Assembly: GCF_042680605.1 (NCBI RefSeq)
Contig: NZ_JBHUEE010000002.1
Coordinates: forward strand, 62,001 to 126,000
Reading direction: 5' to 3'
DNA length: 64,000 bases
DNA from: Allobogoriella deserti
Lineage (GTDB): Bacteria; Actinomycetota; Actinomycetes; Actinomycetales; Actinomycetaceae
Position numbers and translations under genes: made by a program. This document shows, in pieces, positions 8,175-16,864 of the stretch (its first letter is position 1; the number at the start of each line of letters is the position of its first letter). The notes beneath the pieces were generated by a model. It worked only from the letters and a program-made list of their open reading frames with translations, did no database searches and was not told the DNA's origin.

Positions 8175-11100
8175 GAGTCCACCTCCGTTCGTCGGCGGCG
8201 TACCGGCAGCGCCAGGAGCAGCGTCAGCCCGAGCACGACGGCTTGCACCCACGTCCAGATGGTCGGCGCGGCCTGGTACGAGACCTGCAACGTCCCGGCG
8301 TCGGGCGGAAGCTCGAACGCCTGGCGCCACCCCTCGGTCGTCGCCCGCAGCGGCTCGCCGTCGTACCACGCGCGCCAGCCGTTGTCCGCGCGCTCGGCGA
8401 GGACGAGGGTGCGGCCCTGCTCCCCTGCAGCCACCTCGGTGCGCATGCCGACGGTCCCCGCCGGCAGGTCGCCGGTCCACTCGCCGTCGGCGTCGTGGAT
8501 CCGGGCGCGGGCGACGGACGGTGCCGAACCCGCCCCGCCGGTCGTGCTCACCCGCCAGATGGCGCCGGACTCGTTCTCGGTGACCCGTTCCAGCCCGGCC
8601 GTGGCGTCGAGCCGCTCGAGCAGAGCCGCCCGCTCGGTGGTCGTCGGCTCGGTCCCGGCCGGGACGAACGTCGGCTCGTGGGGCACGACGACCACGCCGA
8701 CAGCATGAGCGCCGAGGACCTGACCGACGTCGTCGGCCGCACCGACCGAGATGGCGGCCACGAGGCCGGCGAGCTCACGGTCGGCGTCGTCGAACCCTTC
8801 CCGCTCCAGCTCGGCGAGGTCTGCGACGGCGGCGGAGTCCGTCAGTTGCGGCCCAGCGCCACGCCAGATCTGCGCCTGGATCGTGCCGCCGGAGGGCACC
8901 AGCGCCAGGACGCGCGAGCGCGAGGACGAGGTCTGCATCTCCTCGGCGACGGCGGGCACCGGCGGTGCCTCGCGGCCGTGCACCGCCAGCAGCTCTCCCG
9001 GGCGGTCCGACGGCGTTGCCGTGACGCCGACGAGCCAGCCGGCGCCGGTCGCCAGCGGTCCCGCGACGACGAGCAGGGCGAGCACGGTCGTCGTCACCTG
9101 TCGCCAGCCGAAACTCCGGCCCGCCAGCGCGGCCCGGAGGCCGTCACCGGCGGAGACCACGGCGACGAGCAGCCCCAGAACGACCAGGGAGACGCCTGGG
9201 CCGGCCCAGGCGCGCACCACCTGGCTGGTGCCGTCCGCTCCGGTGCCGACGCCGACGTCGGTCCGCACAGCGAGCAGGGCGAGCACGAGACCTACCAGTG
9301 CGACCAGCCATCCGGCCCGGACCGCGCGTGCCCGACCGGTGCCGCGTGCCAGGGCCAGCACCGCGCCGAGGAGGAGAGTCGCGCCGCCGGCGAGCATGCC
9401 GTACTCGGCGGCGGCGCCGACGACGCCCGACGCCTCGGGGTCGAGACCGGGGAACGTCACCGGCTCGACCGGCCAGCCGAGCAGCGGCAGCCACGACGGA
9501 GAGGCCCCCGCGCCGCCGGCCGGGTACGGCACACCGCCCCCGAAGAGGATCCGCCAACTGCCGCCGGGCAGGTTCGCCACCGCGGCGAGGACCGACGGGC
9601 CGAGCAGGACGAGCGCGGGCACCGGCACGAGCAGCAGCACGAGGCGGCGCCGGGGTGCCAGGACCGCCAGCACCACCGCGACCACCACGGCGGCGGGCAG
9701 CAGGGCCGGAACCCCGGCGCAGGCCGCGGCAAGCGCCAGCGCCGCGCCGGCGCCGGCGGCGATGGATCCCGCGCGAGTACGGCGCGTGGTCTCGACACCC
9801 TGCGGCGAGACGGTCCGGCCGTCGGCGACGGCACGTTCCTCGGCGGCGCGCGCCCGCTCGGTCCGGCGGGCACCGACCAGGCCCGAGAGCACGACGTCCC
9901 GCCGGTCGACGGCCACGGCTCGGGCGAGGCCGAGCCCGGCCCAGGGCAGCAGGAGGTGCGCGAGCACCGGACCGAGCCGGCCCTGCCCGGTGGCGAGCAG
10001 CAACGCCGGGGACAGCGCCCAGGTGACCGTCGCGACGGCGCGCAGCCCGACGGAGCGGGTGGCCGCTCCGGCCGCGAACCACGCGCCGAGACCGGCAAGC
10101 GGGATCGAGCCGAGCAGGATCGCGGTGATCACGGCGTTGGCGCTCGCTCCGAACGGAGCCACGAGCGCGGCCGGGACCGCGAGGACCTGCAGCAACGGGT
10201 CGGCCGGCCCGGGATGGCCGTCGCCGCCGACGACCCACCCGGAACGCGCCATGGTCCACAGCTGTCCGGCCGTGACATCGAGCGGGCGCAGGGCGGCCCC
10301 GGTCAACGGGCCGGCGAGCAGCAGGTCGATGAAGGCGATCAGGGCGACGGCGGTGAGGACGACCGCCGTGAGGGTGCCGGTCACGCGGCGCCGGCGGGCC
10401 AGTGCGGCGCGTTCGGCGATCTCGAGCTCGCTCGGCGCGGCCACCGCACGGCGGGCGGCAGCCTGGGTGCGCCGGACGTCGCGGCGGGCGCGGCGGATCT
10501 CGGCCGGCTTCGCCTCGAGCGGGACGAGTGCGGCCCGGCGGGACAGGCGGCGCGAGCCGCGGTGGCGGCGTCGCGCACGCCAGAGCTCGTCCGTCCGCCC
10601 CAGCACGGCCAGGGGAGCTCCGAGCTCCGCGCCGGCCAGCCCGATCTCCTTGGTGGTCACCCGCCACAGCGCGCGCAGGGCACCGAGCAGCAGGAACCAC
10701 ACCGCGACGAACGGCACCGCGAGCCCGGGGACGGTGAGCAGGGCGTTGAACAGCTGGGCACGCCGGCGCGGGAGGAACGAGCGCCGCGGGTCGGGTTCGC
10801 TGGCATCCCCGGTGATCAGCCCCCCGCCCCGAAGTCCGTGGAAGGCGGCGCGGGCGTGGTGGACGACGGCGGTCGGGACGACCACGACGCGGTGGCCGGC
10901 CAGGCGGGCGCGCCGGCTGAGTTCGAGACCGTCGCCGAACGGGCCGAGCGCGGGGTCCGGACCGTCGAGCTCGTCCCACACGGTGCGGCGCACCAGGGCC
11001 CCGGCCAGGCCCACAGCGAGGACGTCCTCGCGGTGATCGTGCTGGCCCTGGTCGATCTCGCCGGGCTCGATCTCCGGAACACGGCGCGCGGAGCGGGTGG

Positions 11101-11755
11101 CGCGGACGCCGACCTCGAGGAGGCGGTCGGGCTCGTCCCAGTCACACTGCTTGGCCCCGAGCAGGGCGATCGAGCGGCCGGATTCGGCCGCGTGCAGCAG
11201 CCGGTCGAGGGCCTCGGGTGCGGGAGCGGAGTCGTCGTGCAGCAGCCACAGCCACTCGGCGGCCGCCCCGGCGTCCGGGGCACCGCCGCCGGCGCCGACA
11301 GCGCGCATCTCGCCGGTCGTGACCGGGTTGAGCTCGCCGGTGACGCCGGACCACCCGGTGGCCTCCCGCTTGCGGGCCCGGCGGGCCGCCCGCTCGACGA
11401 GTTCGGCGTAGCCCGCGAGTCCGAGGGTGACGGCCTGCCCGAACGTCGACGCCTCGGGGGCACGCACGACCCGGACGCGGGCAAGGTCCTCCAGGCCGGC
11501 CTCGGCGACGGCCTCGTGCACCGGGACCCCGGTGCCCACGTCACGACCGGGCGCGCCGACGTCGACGACGAGGACGACCTCAGGGGAGTGCGTCTGGGCG
11601 GCGATCGCCGCGAGCGTGCGCGGGAGGTAGGCGGTCACGCCCGTGCTGACGACCACCGCGAGCGTGGTGGGGCGCGTGGGCACGGCAGAGGGAACCGGCG
11701 TCGTCAGCGGCGCGGCCGTCTCAGACGGCGCGGCGCTTGAGCTTGCGACGCTCAC
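8171..11755 (-). CDS. Large membrane glycosyltransferase: GT2 domain plus multi-helix GT-C-like region
   Basis: 1194-residue protein. Residues about 30-330 form a GT2 nucleotide-sugar binding domain (LAVVVSTGVTAYLPRTLAAIA, then WLWLLHDDSAPAPEALDRLL with the DDS acidic motif). A hydrophobic segment near 350, an Arg-rich cytoplasmic stretch (440-500), then a dozen or so membrane helices and a final extracellular domain follow, ending in one more helix. This architecture is the conserved companion of DUF5719 and WhiB in Micrococcales-type genomes; sugar and acceptor are unknown. The GTG at 11755 overlaps the end of whiB by 35 bases; a GTG at 11683 is an alternative start. Confidence 0.82.
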   Translation of the reverse strand: MSVASSSAAPSETAAPLTTPVPSAVPTRPTTLAVVVSTGVTAYLPRTLAAIAAQTHSPEVVLVVDVGAPGRDVGTGVPVHEAVAEAGLEDLARVRVVRAPEASTFGQAVTLGLAGYAELVERAARRARKREATGWSGVTGELNPVTTGEMRAVGAGGGAPDAGAAAEWLWLLHDDSAPAPEALDRLLHAAESGRSIALLGAKQCDWDEPDRLLEVGVRATRSARRVPEIEPGEIDQGQHDHREDVLAVGLAGALVRRTVWDELDGPDPALGPFGDGLELSRRARLAGHRVVVVPTAVVHHARAAFHGLRGGGLITGDASEPDPRRSFLPRRRAQLFNALLTVPGLAVPFVAVWFLLLGALRALWRVTTKEIGLAGAELGAPLAVLGRTDELWRARRRHRGSRRLSRRAALVPLEAKPAEIRRARRDVRRTQAAARRAVAAPSELEIAERAALARRRRVTGTLTAVVLTAVALIAFIDLLLAGPLTGAALRPLDVTAGQLWTMARSGWVVGGDGHPGPADPLLQVLAVPAALVAPFGASANAVITAILLGSIPLAGLGAWFAAGAATRSVGLRAVATVTWALSPALLLATGQGRLGPVLAHLLLPWAGLGLARAVAVDRRDVVLSGLVGARRTERARAAEERAVADGRTVSPQGVETTRRTRAGSIAAGAGAALALAAACAGVPALLPAAVVVAVVLAVLAPRRRLVLLLVPVPALVLLGPSVLAAVANLPGGSWRILFGGGVPYPAGGAGASPSWLPLLGWPVEPVTFPGLDPEASGVVGAAAEYGMLAGGATLLLGAVLALARGTGRARAVRAGWLVALVGLVLALLAVRTDVGVGTGADGTSQVVRAWAGPGVSLVVLGLLVAVVSAGDGLRAALAGRSFGWRQVTTTVLALLVVAGPLATGAGWLVGVTATPSDRPGELLAVHGREAPPVPAVAEEMQTSSSRSRVLALVPSGGTIQAQIWRGAGPQLTDSAAVADLAELEREGFDDADRELAGLVAAISVGAADDVGQVLGAHAVGVVVVPHEPTFVPAGTEPTTTERAALLERLDATAGLERVTENESGAIWRVSTTGGAGSAPSVARARIHDADGEWTGDLPAGTVGMRTEVAAGEQGRTLVLAERADNGWRAWYDGEPLRATTEGWRQAFELPPDAGTLQVSYQAAPTIWTWVQAVVLGLTLLLALPVRRRRTEVDS

Positions 11756-12059
11756 GCTCCGACAGACCGCCCCAGATGCCGAACCGCTCGTCGTTCGCCA
11801 GGGCGTACTCCAGGCACTCGGACCGGACCTCGCAGGAGGTGCACACCCGCTTCGCCTCGCGCGTGGAGCCCCCCTTCTCCGGGAAGAAGGCCTCCGGGTC
11901 GGTCTGCGCGCAGAGCGCGCGGTCCTGCCAGGCGAGCGCTCCCTCGTCGTCGCCGGCGTCGAGCAGATGCAGGACGTCAGCCCCGACGGCGTGCTGCTGC
12001 TCGTCCTCCTCGGCCGCCATCCCGAAGGTCAGCGGACCATCACCGAGAATGTTCCACAC
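11721..12059 (-). CDS. whiB2: WhiB-family iron-sulfur transcriptional regulator (WhiB2/WhmD-like)
   Basis: Redox-sensitive Fe-S protein that works with the primary sigma factor; WhiB2-type proteins are needed for septation in relatives. With the start at GTG 12059 it has 112 residues: cysteines C50, C73, C76 and C82 bind the cluster, GIWGG lies at 94-98, and the basic tail ERERRKLKRR would bind DNA. The start is well supported: a GGGGGAG ribosome site lies 7 bases upstream, and a longer ATG at 12128 falls inside the promoter -35 element. Position next to DUF3499, zincin-like and TIGR03089 genes supports the WhiB2 assignment. Confidence 0.9.
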   Translation of the reverse strand: MWNILGDGPLTFGMAAEEDEQQHAVGADVLHLLDAGDDEGALAWQDRALCAQTDPEAFFPEKGGSTREAKRVCTSCEVRSECLEYALANDERFGIWGGLSERERRKLKRRAV

Positions 12060-12099
12060 GATCGTTCTCCCCCTCGTCCCTTCGGCAGCTCCCACGTGA

Positions 12100-12128
12100 A
12101 TTACACGCGTGTCATCCGCCCGAGTCAA
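12100..12128 (-). promoter_or_regulatory. Predicted sigma-70-type promoter of whiB
   Basis: Read on the minus strand, TTGACT (12128-12123) and TGTAAT (12105-12100) are separated by 17 bases, close to the vegetative consensus. Transcription would start near 12093, giving a leader of about 35 bases before the GTG at 12059. Confidence 0.6.
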
Positions 12129-12259
12129 CCCCAGGAGTGCTATACGAGTGGGATACGGACTTGACGGCGAGGCCGGTCACGTCCTTGGTGCCGAGCTGCG
12201 CCATTCCGCGGCTCGCCCGCTCCCCACCACCGTAGGCGCGGCACCCTACCCTCGTCACC

Positions 12260-12970
12260 ATGAGCGTCTCCGGTACGGCCCCGAGCCGACTCCTGACCGC
12301 GCTGGGTGCCGACGGCACGGCACCACGCCTGACCTGGTACGGATCGACCGGCGGCGAACGCGTCGAACTGTCCGGCCGAGTCCTGGCCAATTGGATCACC
12401 AAGGCGGCCAACCTGCTGGCCGAGGAGGCGGACGCCGCCCCGGGCTCCGTCGTCGTGATTCATCTCCCAGTGCACTGGCGCGCGGCCGTGTGGACGCTCG
12501 CCACGTGGCTCACCGGTGCGACCGCCGGCCTGGACGAGCAGCCGGAAGCGGCCGACGTCGTCGTCACCTCCGACCCCGCCGCGGCGCCTGCCGCGGACTT
12601 GACCCTCGCGGTCGCCCTGCCGGCGCTGGCGATGGCCTGGGACGGGGCGGACCTGCCCGCCGGCGCGATGGACGCCGCCGCGGACCTCGGCGGCTACGGG
12701 GACACGCTCGGCTTCGTCCAGGCCCCGGATCCGGACGACGAGGCGCTGAGCGGCGTGCGCTACGCCGACCTCGAGACCTGGGCGGCCCCGGCCGCTGCGG
12801 CGGGAAGCCGGGTCCTCCTCTCCCCCGGCAGCCTCGAGGACCTGATGCGTCAGGCGTTCGGCGTCTGGCTGGCCGGAGGGTCGGTGGTGCTCGCCGCGCC
12901 GGGTGCGCCGGGTCTCGACCGGGTCGTCGAGGCCGAAGGGGTGACGGTTCGCCTGGATGCGCCAGACTAG
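12260..12970 (+). CDS. TIGR03089 family protein (AMP-binding-enzyme-like)
   Basis: 236-residue actinobacterial protein resembling the N-terminal part of acyl-CoA synthetases: WYGSTGGERVELSGRVLANWITKAANLL corresponds to the substrate-side helix region, and GSVVVIHLPVHWRAAVWTLATWLTGA to the following fold. The ATP-binding P-loop (TSGTTG type) and the adenylation C-domain are absent, so it is unlikely to be a working ligase. The mycobacterial relative (Rv3268) sits beside an LCP gene and the rhamnose gene rmlD, and here rmlA follows after 5 bases, suggesting a tie to envelope assembly. Function unknown. Confidence 0.8.
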   Translation: MSVSGTAPSRLLTALGADGTAPRLTWYGSTGGERVELSGRVLANWITKAANLLAEEADAAPGSVVVIHLPVHWRAAVWTLATWLTGATAGLDEQPEAADVVVTSDPAAAPAADLTLAVALPALAMAWDGADLPAGAMDAAADLGGYGDTLGFVQAPDPDDEALSGVRYADLETWAAPAAAAGSRVLLSPGSLEDLMRQAFGVWLAGGSVVLAAPGAPGLDRVVEAEGVTVRLDAPD

Positions 12971-12975
12971 GCACC

Positions 12976-13839
12976 ATGCGAGGCATCATCCTGGCCGGTG
13001 GATCCGGCACCCGGTTGCACCCGATCACCCAGGGCGTGAGCAAGCAGCTCGTGCCGGTCTACGACAAGCCGATGGTCTACTACCCGTTGACCACGTTGAT
13101 GCTGGCGGGCATCCGGGACGTCCTGGTCATCACCACGCCGCACGACGCCGAGTCCTTCCACCGGCTGCTCGGGGACGGTTCCCAGTTCGGTATCTCGATC
13201 TCCTACACCGTCCAGGAGGTACCCAACGGCCTGGCCCAGGCGTTCGTGCTCGGCGAGGAGTTCCTGGGCAACGACCCGGCGGCCCTGGTCCTGGGGGATA
13301 ACATCTTCTACGGCCCGGGCATGGGCCAGACCCTGAACCGGTTCGGCTCGATCGACGGCGGCGCGGTGTTCGCGTACCACGTCTCGGACCCGACGGCCTA
13401 CGGCGTGGTCGAGTTCGACGACAACCAGCGCGCCCTGTCGCTGGAGGAGAAGCCGAAGCGGCCGAAGAGTTCCTACGCGGTGCCCGGCCTGTACTTCTAC
13501 GACAACGAGGTCGTCGAGATCGCCAAGGGTCTGGAGCCCTCGGACCGGGGCGAGTACGAGATCACCGACGTCAACCGGCACTACCTCGATCAGGGCCGGC
13601 TCGCGGTCGAGGTGCTGCCGCGCGGCACCGCCTGGCTGGACACCGGCACGTTCGACTCCCTCGCCGACGCCACGGCGTTCGTGCGCACGGTCGAGGCACG
13701 GCAGGGCTTGAAGATCGGCTGCCCCGAGGAGGTCGCCTGGCGGCGTGGCTTCCTCAGCGACGACGATCTGCGCGAGCGCGCCGAACCGCTGCGCAAGTCG
13801 GGCTACGGCGAGTACCTCCTCGGTCTTCTCGAGCACTGA
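12976..13839 (+). CDS. rmlA: Glucose-1-phosphate thymidylyltransferase
   Basis: First enzyme of dTDP-L-rhamnose synthesis: dTTP + glucose-1-phosphate to dTDP-glucose. The 287-residue length matches the short RmlA class. Seen: nucleotide-binding loop GGSGTRLHPIT near residues 8-18 followed by KQLVPVYDKPM, the metal site LGDNIFYG, EEKPKRPKS and the closing WLDTGT motif. Starts 5 bases after the TIGR03089 stop, so probably co-transcribed with it. The other three rhamnose genes lie 12-15 kb downstream rather than alongside. Confidence 0.96.
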   Translation: MRGIILAGGSGTRLHPITQGVSKQLVPVYDKPMVYYPLTTLMLAGIRDVLVITTPHDAESFHRLLGDGSQFGISISYTVQEVPNGLAQAFVLGEEFLGNDPAALVLGDNIFYGPGMGQTLNRFGSIDGGAVFAYHVSDPTAYGVVEFDDNQRALSLEEKPKRPKSSYAVPGLYFYDNEVVEIAKGLEPSDRGEYEITDVNRHYLDQGRLAVEVLPRGTAWLDTGTFDSLADATAFVRTVEARQGLKIGCPEEVAWRRGFLSDDDLRERAEPLRKSGYGEYLLGLLEH

Positions 13840-13858
13840 CACCGGCGCCGGCCAGCCC

Positions 13859-15460
13859 ATGACCGACCAGCCCGGCACAGTGAGCCGCCTGCCGCCCGCC
13901 GTGCCGGCACTGACGGTCGCCTGGACGCTCATCCTGCTCAGCTGGTCGCTGCTCCTGCCGACGTTCCGCTCCTTCGACGAGGCCGCGCACATCTCCGGCG
14001 GCTACGCGCTGCTGGAGACGGGCGAGTGGCCCGGATACCAGGAGCTGCACCTGCTCACCTGGGTGCTCGACGCCATCCCCGAGGAGCACCCCGGCTACCA
14101 GCCGATCACCACCACCTCGGCCGAGCCGCTCTCGTTCGCCGAGCTGCGAGACGCGGCGCCGGCCGGCTCGTCGGACGGTGATGTCAACACGATCGGACAG
14201 CACCCACCCGGCTACTACGCGCTGCTCGCCGGGTTCCTCGCCGTGCTGCCCGACGACGTTCCGGCGCACGTGACCGTGTGGTTCCTGCGCCTGACGAGCG
14301 TGGCGCTGCTCGCGCCCCTCCCGCTGCTACTCGGACACGGTGCGCGGCGGTTGCGCGCCCCGCCGGCGGCCGTCGTCGCCGCGGCCGCCGGGCCGCTCCT
14401 GGTCCCGCAGCTCGGCGCTCTTGGCGGCACGGTGACGAACGACAACCTGCTCACCGCCGCCGCTGCCGTGGTGACGGTCCTGGCCGTACGGATCGCCACC
14501 GGCGACCTGACCCGGACCGCCGCGGTCCTGACCGGCGGCGCCCTCGCCGTGGCGCTGCTGACCAAGGCGTTCGCGCTCGTCCTGGTCCCCGTGGTCGTCG
14601 CCGCGTACCTCCTGGCGGGCCGCCGTGGCGGGGTGCTGCGCACGGCCGCCGTCCGGCTGGTGCTTGCCGGCGCGGTGGCCGCCCTGGGCGGATGGTGGTG
14701 GATCGCGAATCTCGTGCGGTACGGCACGGTTCAGCCCGCCGGCCACCGACCGGCGCTGCCCGGCGGGCCGCTCGACCCGCTCGAGGGCCTCGGCGACTAC
14801 TGGCACGAGGCGGTGATCCGGGTGCCCGTCCGGTTCTTCGCGTCCTTGTCCATCCAGATCGGCCACCAGCCGCCGCCGTTCAGCTACACCCTGACCACCG
14901 GGTTGTTCACGGTGATGGTCGTGGCCGCGGTCGTGGTGCTGGCCCGGCGGGCGTCGTTCGGGCTGCGGCGGGCCGACGCCGCCCTGCTGCTCGCCCCGTT
15001 CGTCGGCTGCGCCGCGGCGATGATCGCCGGGACCTGGCCGCTGTACCTGCGTACCGGCGAGCCGCTGGGCCTGCAGGGCCGCTATCTCTTCCCGGGGTTC
15101 GCCGGCCTGACCCTGGTGCTCGCCCTCGGGGGGCCGGCCATGCTGCCGCGCCGGCTGCGGTCGGCCGCGGCCGTGGCCGTCGTCGTCGCCGGCGGCGTCT
15201 TCACCGGGCTGAGCATGCGTCGGGTTCTCGGCTTCCACTGGGCCGAGCGCGACTCCTCCGTCATCGACGGCCTGCGGGCCATCGAGGCCTGGGGGCCCGC
15301 CCCGGGCTGGCTGCTGTGGCTGCTGGCGCTCGGGTACCTCGGCACGCTCGCGTGGGTGGGCCGCAGTCTCATCGCGGGCGAGGCGCTGGCACCACAGCGA
15401 CCTCCCCGAACCGCCGGCGCTGCGTCGCAGCGAGACCGCGCCACGCCACGACGACGATGA
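13859..15460 (+). CDS. DUF2142-like polytopic membrane protein (putative GT-C glycosyltransferase)
   Basis: 533-residue membrane protein with about 11 hydrophobic segments. GT-C-like hallmarks are present: an acidic motif in the first loop (TFRSFDEAAH), QHPPGYYALLAGF, TNDNLLTAAAAVV and the DUF2142 motif GLQGRYLFPG. Such proteins probably move a sugar from a lipid-linked donor outside the membrane; this is inference from the fold. It follows rmlA by 19 bases. Its last 92 bases overlap the end of the convergent gene at 15369. Clear paralog at 21257. The ATG at 13859 avoids overlap with rmlA. Confidence 0.82.
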   Translation: MTDQPGTVSRLPPAVPALTVAWTLILLSWSLLLPTFRSFDEAAHISGGYALLETGEWPGYQELHLLTWVLDAIPEEHPGYQPITTTSAEPLSFAELRDAAPAGSSDGDVNTIGQHPPGYYALLAGFLAVLPDDVPAHVTVWFLRLTSVALLAPLPLLLGHGARRLRAPPAAVVAAAAGPLLVPQLGALGGTVTNDNLLTAAAAVVTVLAVRIATGDLTRTAAVLTGGALAVALLTKAFALVLVPVVVAAYLLAGRRGGVLRTAAVRLVLAGAVAALGGWWWIANLVRYGTVQPAGHRPALPGGPLDPLEGLGDYWHEAVIRVPVRFFASLSIQIGHQPPPFSYTLTTGLFTVMVVAAVVVLARRASFGLRRADAALLLAPFVGCAAAMIAGTWPLYLRTGEPLGLQGRYLFPGFAGLTLVLALGGPAMLPRRLRSAAAVAVVVAGGVFTGLSMRRVLGFHWAERDSSVIDGLRAIEAWGPAPGWLLWLLALGYLGTLAWVGRSLIAGEALAPQRPPRTAGAASQRDRATPRRR

Positions 15461-16859
15461 GGACGCCGAACACGCTCACCGCCAGCGCGGACCACACCGG
15501 CCAGGCCGGTAGGTCGTTCTGGGCCGCCGCCGCGGTGGCCCACGCGAGCCATCCCCGCTCACCGTCCACCCCGAACCGCTCGGCCAGGTGGGCCGAGTAC
15601 CGCACCGTGCCCCCCAGGAGCACGACCATGACGCTCGCGGCGACCAGGCCGCCGGCGCCCCGGGCGGCCAGGCACGCGAGCCCGGCGAGCAGCCCGAGGG
15701 CGATCGACGCCGGCAGGAAGTAGCGAATGTTGTCGTTCCCGTAGCCCACCGTGTGGGCCAGTTGCACGGCGTACATGCCGATGAGGGCGCCGAGGGGGAC
15801 CAGGGCGGCCCACGTCGTGGCGGCCCGTGAGGGAACGGACAGTGGTGGAGCGTCGGCGCCGCGGCGCGCCGACCACCACCGGCCGGCAGCGACCACGGCG
15901 AGCAACGCGAGCGTCACGAACAGCGCCCGCGAGAGCTGGTAGTTCGTCAGCGCTCCGAGATCGACCTCCTCCTGCCCGAGAAGCCGGTCCGGCACGATGA
16001 GGTAGAAGTCCGGCCTGGTGAGGTTCTCCTCCAGCGTGCGGTACGGCCGGTCCCCCACCGGGACCCGCGGCGTGGACCGGAACCACGAGCCGCTCAAGGC
16101 GAGGTTGCGCAGGTAGAACCATCCCGACGTCGCGGCAGGCAGCGCCAGCACCGGTGCGACCCGCAGCAGCGCCGCACGCACCCGTCCCGGCCCGGGCAGG
16201 TGGATCGTCACGGCGATCAGCACCGCCCCCGCGCACAGAAGAAGGACGACGACGAACGTCGCCTTGGTGAGCATCCCGAGGCCGCACACCGCCGCCGTCG
16301 CCAGGACTCGCCGCCGGCTGGGCCCGGCGCGCAGCATGCGGATCGCGAGGACGAGCCCCGCCGTGGCAAGCGTGGTGAGCAGGACATCACCGTAGATCTC
16401 GCCGGCGAACCGGACGAAGGACACCGACAGGGCGCCGGTGGCGGCCGTCGCGACCGCCAACCGGTGCCGGGAACGGCCACCGAGGCTCCAGCCCGCCCAG
16501 CCGAGCAGCAGGACGGTGACCGCGCCGAGGGCCACGTTGAGCAGTCTGCCCGTGAGCACCACCCGCACCCAGTCGGCCGGCTCGGCCCCGCCGGCCAGGG
16601 CGAGCACCGGGGCGTAGTACAGCGGCGGGTGCGCGGAGGCGTACTGGCGTTCGTGCGGCAGCGGGCCGTCGGGGGTGAACCGCACGCCGTAGGGGGCGGG
16701 GAGGTTGCCGTCGGCGAGTTGGTAGATGTAGTCGAGGTGGTAGGTCGCGTCGATGGTGCCGCGCCAGTTGAGCGTGAGCGCGGCGAACATGGCCGCGCCG
16801 ACGACCGTCAGGACGCCGCCGAGGACCCCGGCGACGGTCCACCTGGTGGCAGCGGCCAC
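15369..16859 (-). CDS. Polytopic membrane protein, GT39/ArnT-like putative glycosyltransferase
   Basis: 496 residues, about 11 membrane segments. After the first helix an extracellular loop carries the GT-C-style acidic segment WRGTIDATYHLDYIYQLADG and then SAHPPLYYAPVLALAGG; a later loop has GYGNDNIRYFLPASIA. Likely transfers a sugar from a polyprenyl donor to a surface glycan or protein. The GTG at 16859 starts 5 bases after the pyruvyltransferase stop and is the best available start. Last gene of the seven-gene operon that begins with the amidase at 25155; its tail overlaps the convergent gene ending at 15460. Confidence 0.8.
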   Translation of the reverse strand: MAAATRWTVAGVLGGVLTVVGAAMFAALTLNWRGTIDATYHLDYIYQLADGNLPAPYGVRFTPDGPLPHERQYASAHPPLYYAPVLALAGGAEPADWVRVVLTGRLLNVALGAVTVLLLGWAGWSLGGRSRHRLAVATAATGALSVSFVRFAGEIYGDVLLTTLATAGLVLAIRMLRAGPSRRRVLATAAVCGLGMLTKATFVVVLLLCAGAVLIAVTIHLPGPGRVRAALLRVAPVLALPAATSGWFYLRNLALSGSWFRSTPRVPVGDRPYRTLEENLTRPDFYLIVPDRLLGQEEVDLGALTNYQLSRALFVTLALLAVVAAGRWWSARRGADAPPLSVPSRAATTWAALVPLGALIGMYAVQLAHTVGYGNDNIRYFLPASIALGLLAGLACLAARGAGGLVAASVMVVLLGGTVRYSAHLAERFGVDGERGWLAWATAAAAQNDLPAWPVWSALAVSVFGVLIVVVAWRGLAATQRRRFGEVAVVPAPRPR

Positions 16860-16864
16860 GGCGC

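Noticed and set aside
8175..8480. N-terminal extension of the DUF5719 protein
   Set aside because: It would overlap the glycosyltransferase gene by 300 bases; the GTGA junction at 8171-8174 is the natural start.
6180..8708. An 842-codon plus-strand open frame opposite DUF5719
   Set aside because: No recognisable domain, starts inside the zincin-like gene, and mirrors the third-position GC bias of the real minus-strand gene.
7754..11740. A 1328-codon plus-strand open frame opposite the large glycosyltransferase
   Set aside because: It is antisense to a gene with clear GT2 motifs and membrane helices; its translation is low-complexity Arg/Gly/Ala/Pro/Gln sequence, as expected from the opposite strand of a GC-rich gene.
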